Part shown: in pieces, positions 35,701 through 48,780 of the stretch
How the letters are laid out: each line of letters opens with the position of its first letter
How positions within the stretch are numbered: the stretch's first letter is position 1
Assembly: GCA_964035545.1 (NCBI GenBank)
Contig: OZ037766.1
Location: forward strand, 11,417,722-11,481,721
Source of the DNA: Bugula neritina
Taxonomy: Eukaryota > Bryozoa > Gymnolaemata > Cheilostomatida > Bugulidae
Length of the DNA: 64,000 bases
Direction: 5' to 3'
Notes under the pieces: generated by a model
Databases searched by the model: none
Seen by the model: only the letters and a program-made list of their open reading frames with translations
What the model was told of the DNA's origin: nothing
Translations under genes and position numbers: made by a program

Positions 35701-38700
35701 TACATTATATTTTATCTATTATTTATAATATATTTATATTCGTTTTTTTATATTTTCCCCTCTTGTAGCTGCCATGTAATACTGTTATAGACCAAGTCAA
35801 TTCAACGAGGGCAAAACCCTAGGGGGTCAGCTCCTGCCCCTATTGGAGTGGTTGGCGGTAATCAGCAAATGGTGGCTGGAGGACAAAATGCTGCCAACCC
35901 TTCCTTACAAGGTCAACCCATGCAAGTTCAAATGGCAGGGAATCAGCAAATAGCTGGACCAATGAGTCAACAGCAACCAGGAGTGCAACAACTCCGAATA
36001 ACAAGACCTACTGCCCCAAGAACTATGAATCCAAATATGGTATAACCACAAGTTTTATTAATGCTGAAAGCTCACATCTGTTTCTATTAGTTACTATTCT
36101 TATGGTAGCCTAATTTTAAGGTATCTAGGCCTATGGAATTCTTTACTTCATGCTAGATAACTGCCTCTACTTGCTGTACCATGGCCCTACTTGTTTTACT
36201 ACTGTGGCATGAGTTTGTCTTGTGGAGAAATGGCACAATCACAATAATTTTCATATTAATTGGTATAAGTTTTTCATAATATAAAATGGGTTTTATCCCC
36301 CTCCTTTTGTCGACACTATGTTAAAAAACGTACTGAGCTAAGTTTTAGGGCAAAAAAAACGACATCATAAGAAATAGTTGTAGCCCATGCAAGGCGGTTA
36401 AATAATTAAAGGTGCTGGTTTTAGTGTGACTCGGCTGTATATTATACACACTAAACAAGTTTTAAACTAACAAGCCAGTGCGAAGAGCTGTGGTACCCCA
36501 CCAGTTAACTACTCACTGTCATCAATTATTGCAATGGTTGTGAGTTTCCAACAGTTGAGTCTTCAGTGCCAGTCAATATCTTGTGAGTTAGCTGATAAGC
36601 TACTCTGTGGTCTGGTAGTTCTTAGATATCATTTCATATGTGGATACATTTATTGTAGCCACCAGCCATGCCCGGAACTAACCAAGCCCAACAGTCACTT
36701 TCAGGTACCTCTAATATGCAACCATAGGTCTAATTCTCTCCTGAAACTATTAGTATGGAGATACTTGATAAGTGTGAGCTGTGGTTTATTGTTAGTTATG
36801 AGTAGTTTGAAAGTGGGAGGTTTGTGTAATTTGTTGAACTGGTATTTTCCTGGTATACCAACGGTTTTGAATATTTGAAGAAGTTTTTGTAAGCTAGTAA
36901 TGTTCAAAAATTGTCAATAGACCCTTGTTTAATGTTCCTGATATTCAATTTATAATTGAGAGTTGTGCCCCCTTAGCAGGTACACACCTTCATTAAGCTT
37001 CTATTACCCAGAGTGGTGGCAGCCAGCACACGGAATGGAAGTTATATCCTAGCTGCCACTGTTGCACTTATCATTAAACAAATGACTATGGAAATGCTTT
37101 CAAGTTCATTTTTTCAACATTTGCTATGAAGAGCTACTATTAGATAATATTTTTAAATACTAATATGTGTGCTACTACCAAAATATTTATTTTCTAAAAG
37201 AACAAATATATAGCATAGTTTGATTTCTATGTGACCATCAAACTTAAAATTTTAAATGAGACTGCTATATATAATACGTTTAAATTATCTACCTGCTAAG
37301 AGGGCACAACTCTTAATCATAAATTGAGTGACATTAGGAAAGGTTATATTAAAGTTGTTGCATTTTCATTAAGCTGCAATATGCATGTTATATACTAATC
37401 ATGTTACACTTAGCTTTGTTTCCTAGGTGTGTTTAGTAATCAAGTGTCTAACGTCCATCAGCAAGGAAACATGATGCAACAAAACTCTTTACCTCCACAA
37501 GGTCAACAAATGGTGACCATAAATACCCAGCAGCAGAATGTGGGACAGATGGGCATTCAACAGCGACCTATGCAACATCAACAGCAGCAAATGGTGATGA
37601 GGGTAAGACAAGTTGCTGGGTGACACACAGGGTGGTCTGTGTTTGTTGTCTTATCTCCTATAAGTACAGAGGTCTGTTTATACCTCCACTGAAAAAAGTT
37701 TCAGTCAATTTCACTCTGCTCTTTTAGCTTCACTGAAACTCTGAAATATCACTTTTCAACAGCAATAAATGACTCAATTAATCGCTACTTAAGGCCCTAT
37801 AAAAATAGGTGCCTAAAATTGATATTGAGATAATTCAAGCCCTTTGAGTTATTTAATGTCAAAAATTTTTTAAACTGATAACTAAAGGATTAAACATTCT
37901 CATTCACTGTGTACTGAAAGAGTTGTTTTTTAATGCAAGATAATTTGGTGAAATATTCCACTTGGCTAAGTTGGAGGTAGGTGCAGTAATGGAGAAATTG
38001 ATAAAAGCTTCTGTTCTAGATTAGAAATGTAGCAAAAGAAGTTATGTTCTTGCAAGAATTTCAACCCGCTCCCCAAACCAAAATTTATTAAGAAATTTAA
38101 AGACTAGGCTATCTCAATTTCTCCCATCTCTGCTCCTAAATGCTAAGTTGAATTGTTGGCTGAAAGTATGTGGAGGTATAAACACACCTTGCAGTGTGTG
38201 TCTGGCCTAAAGTAGATGTCATTCACGCTGAGATCGATCTGAGATCGGTACATGGAAAGCTGGTGATTTTGTGTCTTCTCAGAACAAGGTCGTGACCTGG
38301 TAGAGTAAGGTTGTGACCTTGTCTCAGTGGCTTTCTGACTCAGACTCCAGTGAACTGCAGTTGAAGTTTGAAGGCTGCCTTTAGTGGTAATTTACAACTG
38401 CTGTTAGGTGCAAATGCTTACTTACCTTTGGCAGGTTTTGGTTTGGTGTTTGGGTTGGAAATCTAATCAATTTATTTTCACAGACAACTCCTCATATTAA
38501 AAAGTTTCAATAAAACTATAATCCTGCACTTACTTTTTTGTCTGAGTGAAGTTTTCAGCAAAGCAATAAAGTTTACTAAACGTCTGAAGTTATAATATCA
38601 AATTTTTCCAGTTTAGAAACTCTAAGTAACCAAATAAAGCAAGCAATGCCAGGAAACTTTTGCTGTTGAATGTCGTAAGGTGCAAACATCATATTTTATA

Positions 38701-40129
38701 AAAAAAAATTGTGTGTTTTTAGATGGATTTCAACTAGGTAAGAGGTTTTGACTGTTTTAAATTATTTAGTTTATTATTCTGAAGTATGTGATATTCTATT
38801 TTTACTCTATACATGTGGCATTCATCTTCTATCTTTGAGTTGTTTTATTTAATGCAATGGAATCTAAACAAAAAGGGCATATGCAAAATTTCTATAAATT
38901 TGTTATGTAAGTGTGCTTTCATGTGGTATTTGTGATACCAACTGGACATACTAGACTGCAATTCGATGACCCGAATCTTTCCGGTTAATTTGTTTTTTTT
39001 TACATTTACTCAAAGTTAAACATTGAAATACTTTCAAACTCTATTATATACTTAGCTGAAAATTCAATCTACTTGACTGTAAGTTAGTGGTGGAGTCATT
39101 ACTAGAAACACTATCATCATTAGCATTTTTATTATTCAATAAAACCACTCACCACTATCTGTCAGTCACTAAAATTTCATTATCATTTTATTCATTGCCA
39201 TTATCTCTTCTCTTCATAATCACAGCTTCATTATAGTTGCTTTCAACATTTTAATCTTTTAAGCAACTTTTTAAATTAGTTTCACATTAAAAAGTTCATC
39301 ATTTGACTGTGGTTGCTATTTCCCAGTCTCCACTCCATCAACCCATATTTAATTTTTGACAGATGAAAGAATTGCAGTTGACCCACAAACATAAAGTCAT
39401 AATCTAGTATCAACATAAAGTCATAAGCTAGTATCAACATAAAGTCATAATCTAGAAAATATTTGTGACTATAACAAATATGGCTAGCATTTAAATTTTC
39501 TGCGTAACATTGCCTCATATAGTGTTGACCTGTTCTCCAAAGTAGGATGAATCATATACTCAGAGTCTTATAGTGGCAGCTAAGAGCCTGTAAATGCTAC
39601 AAAAAATTGCTCTTCTGTCTAACTTTGTGTCGGATTTCTGTAGTTTTTGTTAATATCTTTACTTGTTGACTGTTCATGTTGAGTTGCATGCGTGTTTGAA
39701 GTGCTAGTCTCTCATTTGTTCTATCTATGTTGAGTATATTCTCTATGTTCATGCTGTAATGCATCACCATTTCTGTATATATTCTCTGCTATGATGTGTC
39801 TGAACTGGTTTTTGGTCAATAGACTAGTTTATTCAAGGAACTTTTCAAAGATTTCCTATAAAATAACTGAATTTTGTTGCTATAGTTACTGTTTGGTAAA
39901 ATTGGTAGTTGTCTTTCCCTTTTAGCCCCAAGTAGTTTCGCAGCATATGGTACAACAGCGAATGAATCCCCAACACCAGCAGTCCATGATGATGCAACAA
40001 CAGCAGCAGGCAAATAACCAGCAAATGATGATGGGGTCTGGAAATCAGCCGGCAGCTAACAACATGGTGGGGCAGCAAAATCAAGCACTAGGGGCTAGTT
40101 CGCTGGATGATCTTCAATCTCTGTTGTAA
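26718..40129 (+). CDS. MED25: Mediator complex subunit 25, complete
   Basis: Tail-associated Mediator subunit that binds activators. Nineteen coding exons: 26718-26885, 27358-27482, 27684-27785, 28292-28412, 29024-29171, 29794-29862, 30048-30145, 30446-30566, 31318-31794, 31996-32097, 32393-32638, 33055-33147, 33412-33517, 33884-34076, 34893-35072, 35791-36039, 36659-36704, 37427-37602, 39926-40129; phases agree over 1007 codons. Residues ~1-221 form the vWA-like Mediator-binding domain (ADIVFLVEATSNLEPAF, HIILVCNSVPYNV, GVHFSVISPRRRPKLFQLF). Residues ~222-590 are a Q/S/M/N-rich linker with CAG/CAA runs in exon 32393-32638. Residues ~600-783 are the ACID/PTOV activator-binding domain (TVWQGTLEY, FKWPQKLPVF, YSILVLLVIKNP, KAVLPRNQNAFYEELRKNIQ). 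The rest is Q/M-rich and ends SSLDDLQSLL. AATAAA motifs at 40625, 41059 and 41121 are possible 3' signals. Exon 30446-30566 is the least certain, being supported mainly by frame continuity. Confidence 0.95.
30589..30843. repeat. 12-bp minisatellite with higher-order structure in MED25 intron
   Basis: Tandem cctgtacatata units interrupted at intervals by ccagtcagtgtata, giving a longer compound unit. It begins about 23 bases after the donor of exon 30446-30566 and stays open in one frame only because the period is a multiple of three. Confidence 0.9.
34102..34325. repeat. ~21-bp minisatellite in MED25 intron
   Basis: About ten diverged units of actcatgctcacacctgtta, alternating with a shorter variant (actcatatagcacctgccat). 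It begins about 25 bases after the donor of exon 33884-34076. Confidence 0.85.
34390..34795. repeat. 27-bp minisatellite in MED25 intron
   Basis: About 15 units of the form tgatatggtatatgatataa plus tgtggtg, with small substitutions. It lies in the same intron as the preceding array, upstream of exon 34893-35072. Open frames on both strands across it come from the repeat period. Confidence 0.9.
37670..38189. mobile_element. 520-bp non-autonomous element with 20-bp terminal inverted repeats
   Basis: Left end AGGTCTGTTTATACCTCCAC (37670-37689) and right end at 38170-38189 are inverted copies with one mismatch. Similarity extends inward (TTTCAGYCAA). No open frame of note inside. It lies within the last MED25 intron (37603-39925). 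Part of its interior, about 37970-38080, matches 56780-56865 in a peroxidasin intron, so the family is dispersed. Target-site duplication was not clear. Confidence 0.6.
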
Positions 40130-43100
40130 GTAATAAGAGCTTGGTGCTCAAATGATGGGTCTACTAATTTATTTTATGTTGAGAACAGAACAGAGATAGG
40201 TGAGAATAGGTGAGGATAAAGAGGGTTAGAGTTGAGTGATTAAGCTAATAGGGTATTTTCTCAGGATTATTATTACTAAATTACTAAATAATCCTGGCTG
40301 AAGTATTTTATTATTCAACAAGTAGAATTCAGACCTATCAAATCTATGAATGCTTCTGGTAAAAACTCACTCAGCTCCCTCCACCCACAACTCAAGGAAT
40401 TTTTAGCAAACAAAATACTTCCAAAAGTGCTAAAAATAAGATTGCTAACCAACTGTAAAAAGTGGTTGAATTTTAGTTGGTTTGCTGATTTACAAACCAC
40501 AAATGAATTGCTATCATTTTCACCTACGTATGACAGAGAGAATAGCATGCTAATGTTGAGTCCTTACAGTACCAACTTCTCTCCCATTGGCTTCTGCCAT
40601 TTATTTCTAGGGCACCATTGGGAGAATAAAACAGTTATGTATATTTCAATTATTTTTATTCTTCTTTCTAGCAGTGGTTGAAAATGGCAAAATATCATAA
40701 TATATGGAGGTATCATTTCTTGAGCTCATGGATTACACTGATTATGACGGTCAGTATTAGTGGACCGCTCTTAGTATTCACATTATGTAATATTTATCTG
40801 TATGTGACAACAATTTATTATATAGTTTGTTCTTATCCTGCATGTATGTAATACTATTATATACTTCGATATTCGTGGAAACCTTGCAATTTTCCACTTT
40901 GGTTTGTCATAAACCAACCTGAGATTATGGTATTTGTTTCACATTTATTTTGTTTACTGTATATAGTTTATTTAAAAAAATAATTTTTTTTTTATTTCTT
41001 TAGAATATTATAAACTTTTTATTATCATGATTTTTTAGCAAAATAATTATATTATTTCAATAAATAATTCGTGTAATGATTTATAGTTGTGGAATTATGT
41101 AAGATCTGATTGTACTTTACAATAAAAGCTGTACCAAAAGTAAACTGGCTAATGGCACTTTCATTAGAGTGCAGGCAGACCTTGAAAATGAGTTCTTGTG
41201 GTTCCAGTTCTGCTGCTAATAAGTGCTGTTTATAATTGTTTCCGCTGAACATTTCCAACAAACCTGCTTTTCACATTTATTCCAAGTTCAACATTCCAGA
41301 CTATATTATATATTATATACATGTGCACAACCTTTGGTATATTTTGTGATAAGAAACTATTTCTGCTTATATAAACTTGTTATCCTGTAATGGCAAAAAC
41401 TCCCTAACATAAAAGTGACAAATTTTATTGAATATAGGATCATTTGTTGGCAACTCAGCTAATCTATGCTAGTTGTAAACTTACAGTTGGATGTAGGAAT
41501 AGATAATTAAAAATTCTGAAACTACCAAAGTTTAAGAAGTAAGCATTACTAATATAACTGAACCTGCATATATATTGTGTTAAAAAGGTTTCAATATCAA
41601 TCAAGTACCTGTAAAACAAAATCATGTCACAGTTTATAAATATACTGATTTCTCTGTTCAGAGTACAACTTGCAAATGTGGCCTAATTCGTTTATTTTGT
41701 GTTAAAATTGATGGCAGCTGATGCCCCTAATCAATATTTATATTTATTAGTTGTCTTACCTATTTCAGTTTTAATGGTGTCATGCTGGCAGATCTAAGGG
41801 TCTTTAAAGATAAATACTTAGTTAACAGAAATATTTCTTAATTTTCAAAGTTACAAGAGAAGAAAAAGTACAAGGAATTGTGGTTTTACCTATGTTGTGT
41901 GTCCTAGTTAATACTTGTACCTATGATAAAACAACTCCAATTGTATCTCAACCCGAATAGTGATTGATTAAATTTTCTAAACAAATAGATGAATGTTTTT
42001 TAGCTATAATGTATGCAATCTTCCACAGCTGTCTGTTAAGAGTTATTCATTCATATCTGCTGTTAATTGGCTATCTGCAGAAAACATCAACCATTAACTA
42101 GTAATAGTAAAATATAGATCGCTTTTATGGCCAGTCATTGTATTTTAAAGTATGGAATTAAAATAGTGAATGTCATCAATGGCTAACTATGTATGCTCTT
42201 TTTCTATGAAATCAAAAAGTATTCCAACACTATAAAGCAGTGTGAGCAATGCAGTATTATGTACTTGGATGATTTGCTCAAATATGTTGCTTATATTACA
42301 TAATACCATGAAAGCTTTACTTAATAACTTACAAAATATCAAGATTTTGTTAAAAAGTTGTCAAAATAAATATAATTTAAAAAAACAGCCAAATATACAA
42401 AAATATATTCATTGTATTTCAGCAAATGTAATTCCGCTTGTATACATTAACAAAATATATATAATAAATCCTAAAAAAATGAAACTAGTAATCTTAATAT
42501 ATATTGTATAGCTAGTTTTTAAAGCATTTATGCAGGTAAAAGGTATAAGCTTGAGTAAGATTATAAAAAAAAATTAAATTCATAGCATAATAGCTAATAT
42601 GTGTATTCATAAAAATAGAACGCAACTCAGTAGCTCAGTAATAAAGTAGTAGTAAGACTGATTCTGTTTACTAAGTTTTGATTTACAGAATATGTAAAAT
42701 GTAGCATACATGCTGTAGTGCTAGGACATCGTGTAATGCTACTATCATAGCCTCTAATATCAGATTGAATTACTCACCTGCCAACATCCAAAGGGTGAGA
42801 ATGCGCTGGCTGGGTATGAATAGATTTGCCGTTGCAGCTTTTGCATTTACAGCGTGCCTTAATTCATATTCTCAGATTAAAGTTCACAAAGTAAACACAA
42901 AAATGCAACTTCAATTTTACCAACTATTACACACCCGATTTTCTGTTCCTGTTTTGCAGCCAAAAGTTTTCTTTACGGCAACCAGTGTTTAGCCTGGCCG
43001 TTCCTTATAAACTATGATGAGAATTTTCTTTTCACGCTCCTTTTATTTGTTACATCAAAATTAAGCTGCCCAATTTTATAATTGCTATAGTAATTTTCTT

Positions 43101-45074
43101 AGTAGAATAAAAGAATCAATAATTGAGATGAAAATTGCTTTTCGTGCATTCTAAATCTTAACAGATGGTTAGACTGATTCAGATCAATAAGTAATAGTTA
43201 TTATAAGACATGAAATTGCAGCAGCTAATTGCTGGAACGGTTCAAATTTGTGTTATAATACTAGCATCTCTCAAATGGTTATATGGTTGTTATTATGCTT
43301 TTGAACTTCCAAATGCAGCTTCTATGGCAAGTTAGGAGCAGCAGCTTATTTTTTTGAGTTTGTCTTGTAGCTCTATAGGTTTGAGATGTACTTTGGGTTA
43401 TATTACTATTTGGTGCAGAAATTATGTAAATTTCGTTAGCTGAGGTTTTGGTTAGGTATTTAAGTTTGTACCAAGACCATTCAATTTTACAGTCAGACAA
43501 ATTGAAATTCTCAAGTTGCAAGTCATCAAGTTACTAAAAAAACTCTGTCTAGCATGCCCACCGTCAGTCACTTAATCTTGAAATCATCTCTAATACACAA
43601 TACTGTCACTTAGTAAAACATCTATGCCAAAACTTGTGGTCGTAATTGGTGAGCAAAAGCAATTTGCTAAAATGAAATTGATAGAGTAAAAGGATAGTTT
43701 ATTTATAAAGTTGTATCATCAGCAAATTTACTGCTTTGACTTAGTACTGACCCGTGAATTATTTGATTTACTTGCTGCAGCTGCACAAGTGATCAACTGA
43801 AAAATTGAAATTGAAAAGCAAGGTTCTACATTATCAATTAATAATATAACAAAGTTGGATACCCCTAGAATTGAGATATCTTTTGCAGAGCTGCCCAAAG
43901 TAACAAGATGGGTTGTGCTAGTCTCTTTGTACAAAATAGCAGGCCTTGGACCTAATAGTTGATGCAGGAACAAAGTGTACTCAAATAGAAATAATGGAAG
44001 TATTACTATTTGGACTCGAAAGTTTTATAGAACATTTTATCTGTACACAAAATTACCTTTTGATTTCAATAGCCCACTGCATGAGAAGTATACACACCAT
44101 AATCCAGTTTGGTGCTATGCACCTCTGATTATAGTATGTCTGCACTTGCAGTAAATTAATTATAGGCGATTTTTATAATATACCCACATATTCTACCATA
44201 TGTAACACAATGCCATATTTAAATTGCCAAGTCAAGAATAATATAAAAGGGCTTTCCATCAACAAATCAAAAAGCAACTGCTGCTTTATGGTATATTTTT
44301 ATCTCACAATATGAATATGCAGACTTTGGTAGCAAATGCTGTTATATTTATTAGGTATAACAATGTAATGTAAAATACTTATTTACCTCGAGTAATATAT
44401 CATGCAATAATCGCCCATCTGTAAGCTCATGAGTTGAGAATGTGGTTCAGAAAGCTAAGTTTATATCCTTAGACTCAAAACTCCATTTTATTACCTGTAA
44501 AGTGGATGTTGCAAAATCAATGCAAGAAATCAATTCTAACAGATGTATGTGTTTTAGTGAAACTATCTACCTCCAATAAACTATCCTTCAAGTTGCTTTG
44601 CCTAACACCACCTCCCTAATGGTCTATGGAACCACATTATAAGTGCTCATAACTTTCTAGTGAAATCATTACTTTTTTATTGCAGACAGACTCATAAAGA
44701 CAGACTGACAAGGAATACTATTAATTAATTAGTTCTTTGTGATTGGTGGCAAGTGAGCATGTCCCCATGTGAGCTTTAAAGGCCGTAAGCATCCAGATTA
44801 TTTATTACATTTGAGCACAAGTTTGCATGCTTTTCAACTGTTTTATCAGCATTTCATCCAATTTCTTATACGAAAATACTACAAAAATGCAAGTAAAAGT
44901 GGTCACATTAGGTGTCTTAGACTTGCCCAGACTTGCCCGCGAGCTTGCCCTCCGTGTCCTATTCTGACGTGGGGATGGCAAAATAGCCCTATTGTAGCGT
45001 GAGTTTATATCGCGTAAAGTTATTAAAGGCGGGTTTGTCTCAGATTCTCGTCATTCGTAGCTCAAATCACATGA
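40130..45074. other. Long stretch after MED25 without a recognised gene
   Basis: The first several hundred bases should be MED25 3' UTR. Scattered frames of 60-111 codons (e.g. 40346-40681 on +, 43728-43973 on -) show no family motif or convincing splice partners. The right end, about 44920-45074, becomes noticeably richer in CG dinucleotides and precedes the candidate signal-peptide exon at 45075. Confidence 0.5.
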
Positions 45075-45131
45075 ATGTTACTCTTCGGGTGGCTACTAAT
45101 AACTAACGTTAGCTACGCAACATCAAGAAAG
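45075..45131 (+). CDS. Candidate first exon encoding a signal peptide, unassigned gene
   Basis: ATG opens MLLFGWLLITNVSYATSRK, a hydrophobic leader with a plausible cleavage site after SYA, and stops exactly at a GTAACT donor after the AAG codon. It lies just downstream of a CpG-richer 150-base patch (44920-45070), unlike the surrounding AT-rich DNA. Following exons could not be assigned: exon-like segments at about 46859-46915, 47258-47348 and 50119-50250 do not join in phase with it. The product is not recognised, and chance is a real possibility. Confidence 0.3.
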
Positions 45132-45359
45132 GTAACTAATTTGACTGTTTTCAAATGGACTATTCCATTTCGCTGGTTTGTAACTTGCTGTAAATCACAA
45201 AATAATTATCTTCCCTATTTTAATTTCAATTATCACGTCGACCACACTACCAGAAAATTACTTTTAAATATGCAGTAAATGATGATTTTCAACCGTTTTG
45301 TGATGAATTATAGGTTAGTAGTTGTCTACGTAAAATCAAGTTTTAAAATTTGTAACTGA

Positions 45360-46180
45360 ATCAGTGAATCACAGTATCAGTATGAGTATGACTATGAATA
45401 TCACTATGTCTATGACTCTCACTCAGTCTATGACTATCGCCTATTGGTGAACTATTAGTATTATTAATAATATTCAATGGTTATATTTATTAATACTATT
45501 AATAATCATAATGATAATCATATGACATTTGACAATATCAGTATGTTACGGAGCAGGATCAGTTTCGAAACTAATACTAATAGTAATACTTATAATATTA
45601 GTTATAACTATAAGTATAAGTTATATCGATAGCAATATTAGTATAAATATTTATATTCATAGTAATATTAATAGCAAATGTAATATTATTATGTTGATAG
45701 TTATACTTGTAAGTTATAGTATAAAGCAAACGAAACAAGTATTAATTTGAACTGCTGGTCTTAAAATAAAAAATGAAATAAATATAAATAATAAATTATA
45801 ATAATTTAATTATACTAATACTAATAGTAATAGCAATACTTTTACAGTAATATAATTATAATAAATTTATAAAACTCAAACAACTTTAAATTTAATGAAC
45901 AACTTTAAATACAAACATAAAGATAATATTAAATAATTATAATCATAATGGTCATAACAATAAATATGATTCCAATAATTACCAATATATTATATAATAT
46001 TTAAATTATTTTAATTTATAATTATAATCATAATTTTTATAGTTATAGTGAATAAATTCAATATGACATAATTACTATAATATAAAGCAGTCAGTCTATC
46101 TCTAATGCTGATTGATATTCAGATTGTTATGACTGTATCATTATTCACTAACTCTAAGAGTAAGTGACTACAATTATTAG
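45360..46180. repeat. Degenerate ACTAT/TAATAG low-complexity island
   Basis: Irregular blocks of tatgactatgaatatcactat, taatactaatagtaat and similar words, of the same character as the islands upstream of TMEM70 and MED25. No coding content. Confidence 0.75.
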
Positions 46181-48780
46181 TATCAATGTTGTGTTAGAGT
46201 ACTATACCCATTGGAATTTTGATAAATCCATTATATTTACAACTCTGCCTGTTACAGCTATTAATAAATTGAACCAAAATACCAACAGTGCCTAATCATC
46301 GCCTTATTTGTAAAATAATCACTATCATAATGCTCAAGTTAATAGATTGGAAATTATTGAAAATTATATTGATGCCAATATAACTATGACATTGCATGCA
46401 TCCAAGTAGTGATGTTGTAATATATCTTGGAAAATAATTACATTATAATAAGAGTTAAATTCCTCTAAGTAACTTTTTTGCAATTATTCCTTAGAATAAC
46501 TATAACTTATACTCCTAATATTTAGTAGCGCATTAGTTTTAGATTGAGCTACTAATTGTATTTATTGCATGTGAAGGTTAGTTATTCTCCATCAGCTGCA
46601 TGAATGTGACTGGTAAATTTTGTAACCTTTGGCAGTAATAACTCTATAGCATAAATTAGACACATTTTTATAAAAATACATAATTGCTATAGCTGCTAGT
46701 AATTCTAATGGGTGAAATAATATTACTTTCACCAGCATTAATTTTTACTTTGTTCATGCTTCATGAAGCATTTTCTAAATTCTTTTTTAAATAAATTTCT
46801 ACAATACATATAATGTGCTGAATAGATTACATATGTTGGGGTTCTTCCTTTACTGCAGCTCAGCCTACACTCCCGCCACAAATGTTCCTAAACTACTAGC
46901 TCCATCAGGACACAGGTTGATGGAGCTGTATTGATAGAAACTTTTCTTTTTAGCAGTAGAGGCATCATGGAAAATGGCAAGTATTTTACTCAATAAGAAT
47001 GCAGTTTTTTACTTCTACAAATTTGATAGCCTACACTATTCTATTTAAATGGAGACTGGTCTGACATAATGTGTCTGCAATTTATTAGTTATAATATAGT
47101 AAATACTATGCGGGCCTATAGATAAAAAGGCTCAAAAAGTAATTAAAAAAAACATTACACAATGCTGTACTTATTAGCAATGTGATACTTAGCAACTAAT
47201 TTCACATTATTATTGTTTGCAAAGTTTTATATATCTACATATGTTTGTTCAATTCAGTGTTCTGGAATAGAAGGTTCCAACAGCAGGGAAAAGCCTTGAA
47301 CAAGATATTATGTTCTACATCTCCAACTCATTTTAACTTTGCTGGTCAGTTCATTGTGTATCTGGAGCATAGTTTTGTATTTTCAAGTAGTCCATCAGAT
47401 ACCTTTGTAGATAGTTAAGATTACAATGTTTGTGCAATGATGTCCATAATGTTGAACTGATTTATTGAAACTAAAACTGTTCTTAATTATAACAAAACTT
47501 GACAATCTTTACAAAAGACTAATGTCCTAGATAATCTATCTTCATTGTAAACAAAATTAGAAACTTCCACATCAGCAAATTGTTTATCATCATCTGTAGG
47601 TGGAAGACGCTTGCACTCAGTTATAAAGGCAAGCTGAAAGTGGTTTTCTTTGCCTTCTATGAAGATTTGAAAAGAGCCAGAAAATTAATACTCTATAACT
47701 GCAAAACCATGTTGTAGTGTCTTGTGTTATTGATTGAATCATCTAAAAGAAAAATTGTTGTATCATTATAATTTTGCTGTTAATGAATTAGCAAATCTAC
47801 TTATCTTGGTAAATATGTTCAAGAACAAATACTATAGTGTAACTCAGTTTTGGTTATGTGTATGCTCCTTAAGTGAATTTACAGCAGATGTTAAACTATA
47901 TATTAGAGACTGATATAGGAATTAAATTTAAGCTAACCATGATGATGTAAATAGCTGTTGTATGTGACTTGGAGAACTCTGCTGGCCATGTCAGTTCAAA
48001 TACACCATTATTGAAATTCAGCCTCTTCACAACTATGGCAACATTCTGACCGCTCCTTAGCTTTCTGCGCCTGAAATTTCTTCTACTTGCACCATTCTTC
48101 TATTGGTGGAATGTTAGTCTATAACAAACAGGTGTACCAAAGCTAAAGAAAAATCTAATTCACTGCACTAGGATATTATTCAACTCATTTAAATTCAATA
48201 TATAGCAGTAAAACAATCACATAATTGTATTTATTTTATCAGCTTTACTTTACAAAGCTGAACCATATGATTTAGTAACTTGTCACCATAATAAACATTG
48301 TACAACATACAAATTGAAAACCTGATGTGATTGCTTTTTAATAGAATATACATCACAAACATGTTACTTTAATAAGCATGTTCATAATAAAAGTATTAAA
48401 CCAGTTTGAAAAATTTTTTGTTATGTAAGGGATTACAAAACTACATCATTTTAGATCTGTAGCTTAATGTTCCTTAAGCAACGGGCTGCTATGACTAATT
48501 AACTTTCTATCATTGCATTTGATTGTTCTACTCATAGTGTATTGGCGAGTTAAAATTATTGGTAATTTAATGTATATTTTAGCTACCTCTGTACAATCAA
48601 TGTCATAGTAATATCTATTGGATTTCAAATTTCACTGAGTTTATAGTAATTCATTGCATAACATTTGGCTAGTTCTCTAGTTCATTAAATAACCATACGA
48701 ACTTTAATTTACAACATGACAAAACACACAAAGCAAAATTAAAATAAGCATATTATGAACCAATGTAATTGATAAGTGAT
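46181..48780. other. Unassigned region with exon-like fragments on both strands
   Basis: Several short open segments with usable splice borders occur on both strands (see findings), but they overlap, conflict in phase and match no family I know. No feature is called. A 9-bp-stem hairpin (gctccatca against tgatggagc) is at 46899-46926. Confidence 0.4.

Noticed and set aside
40346-40681. 111-codon + strand frame after MED25
   Set aside because: No family motif, a similar-sized frame overlaps on the other strand, and it lies where MED25 3' UTR is expected.
42765-42992. + strand frame with a leader-like start (MRWLGMNRFAVAAFAFTACL) and an antisense Cys-rich reading with a GTGAGT donor
   Set aside because: Two mutually exclusive readings, poor acceptor context on the antisense side, and no following exon on either strand.
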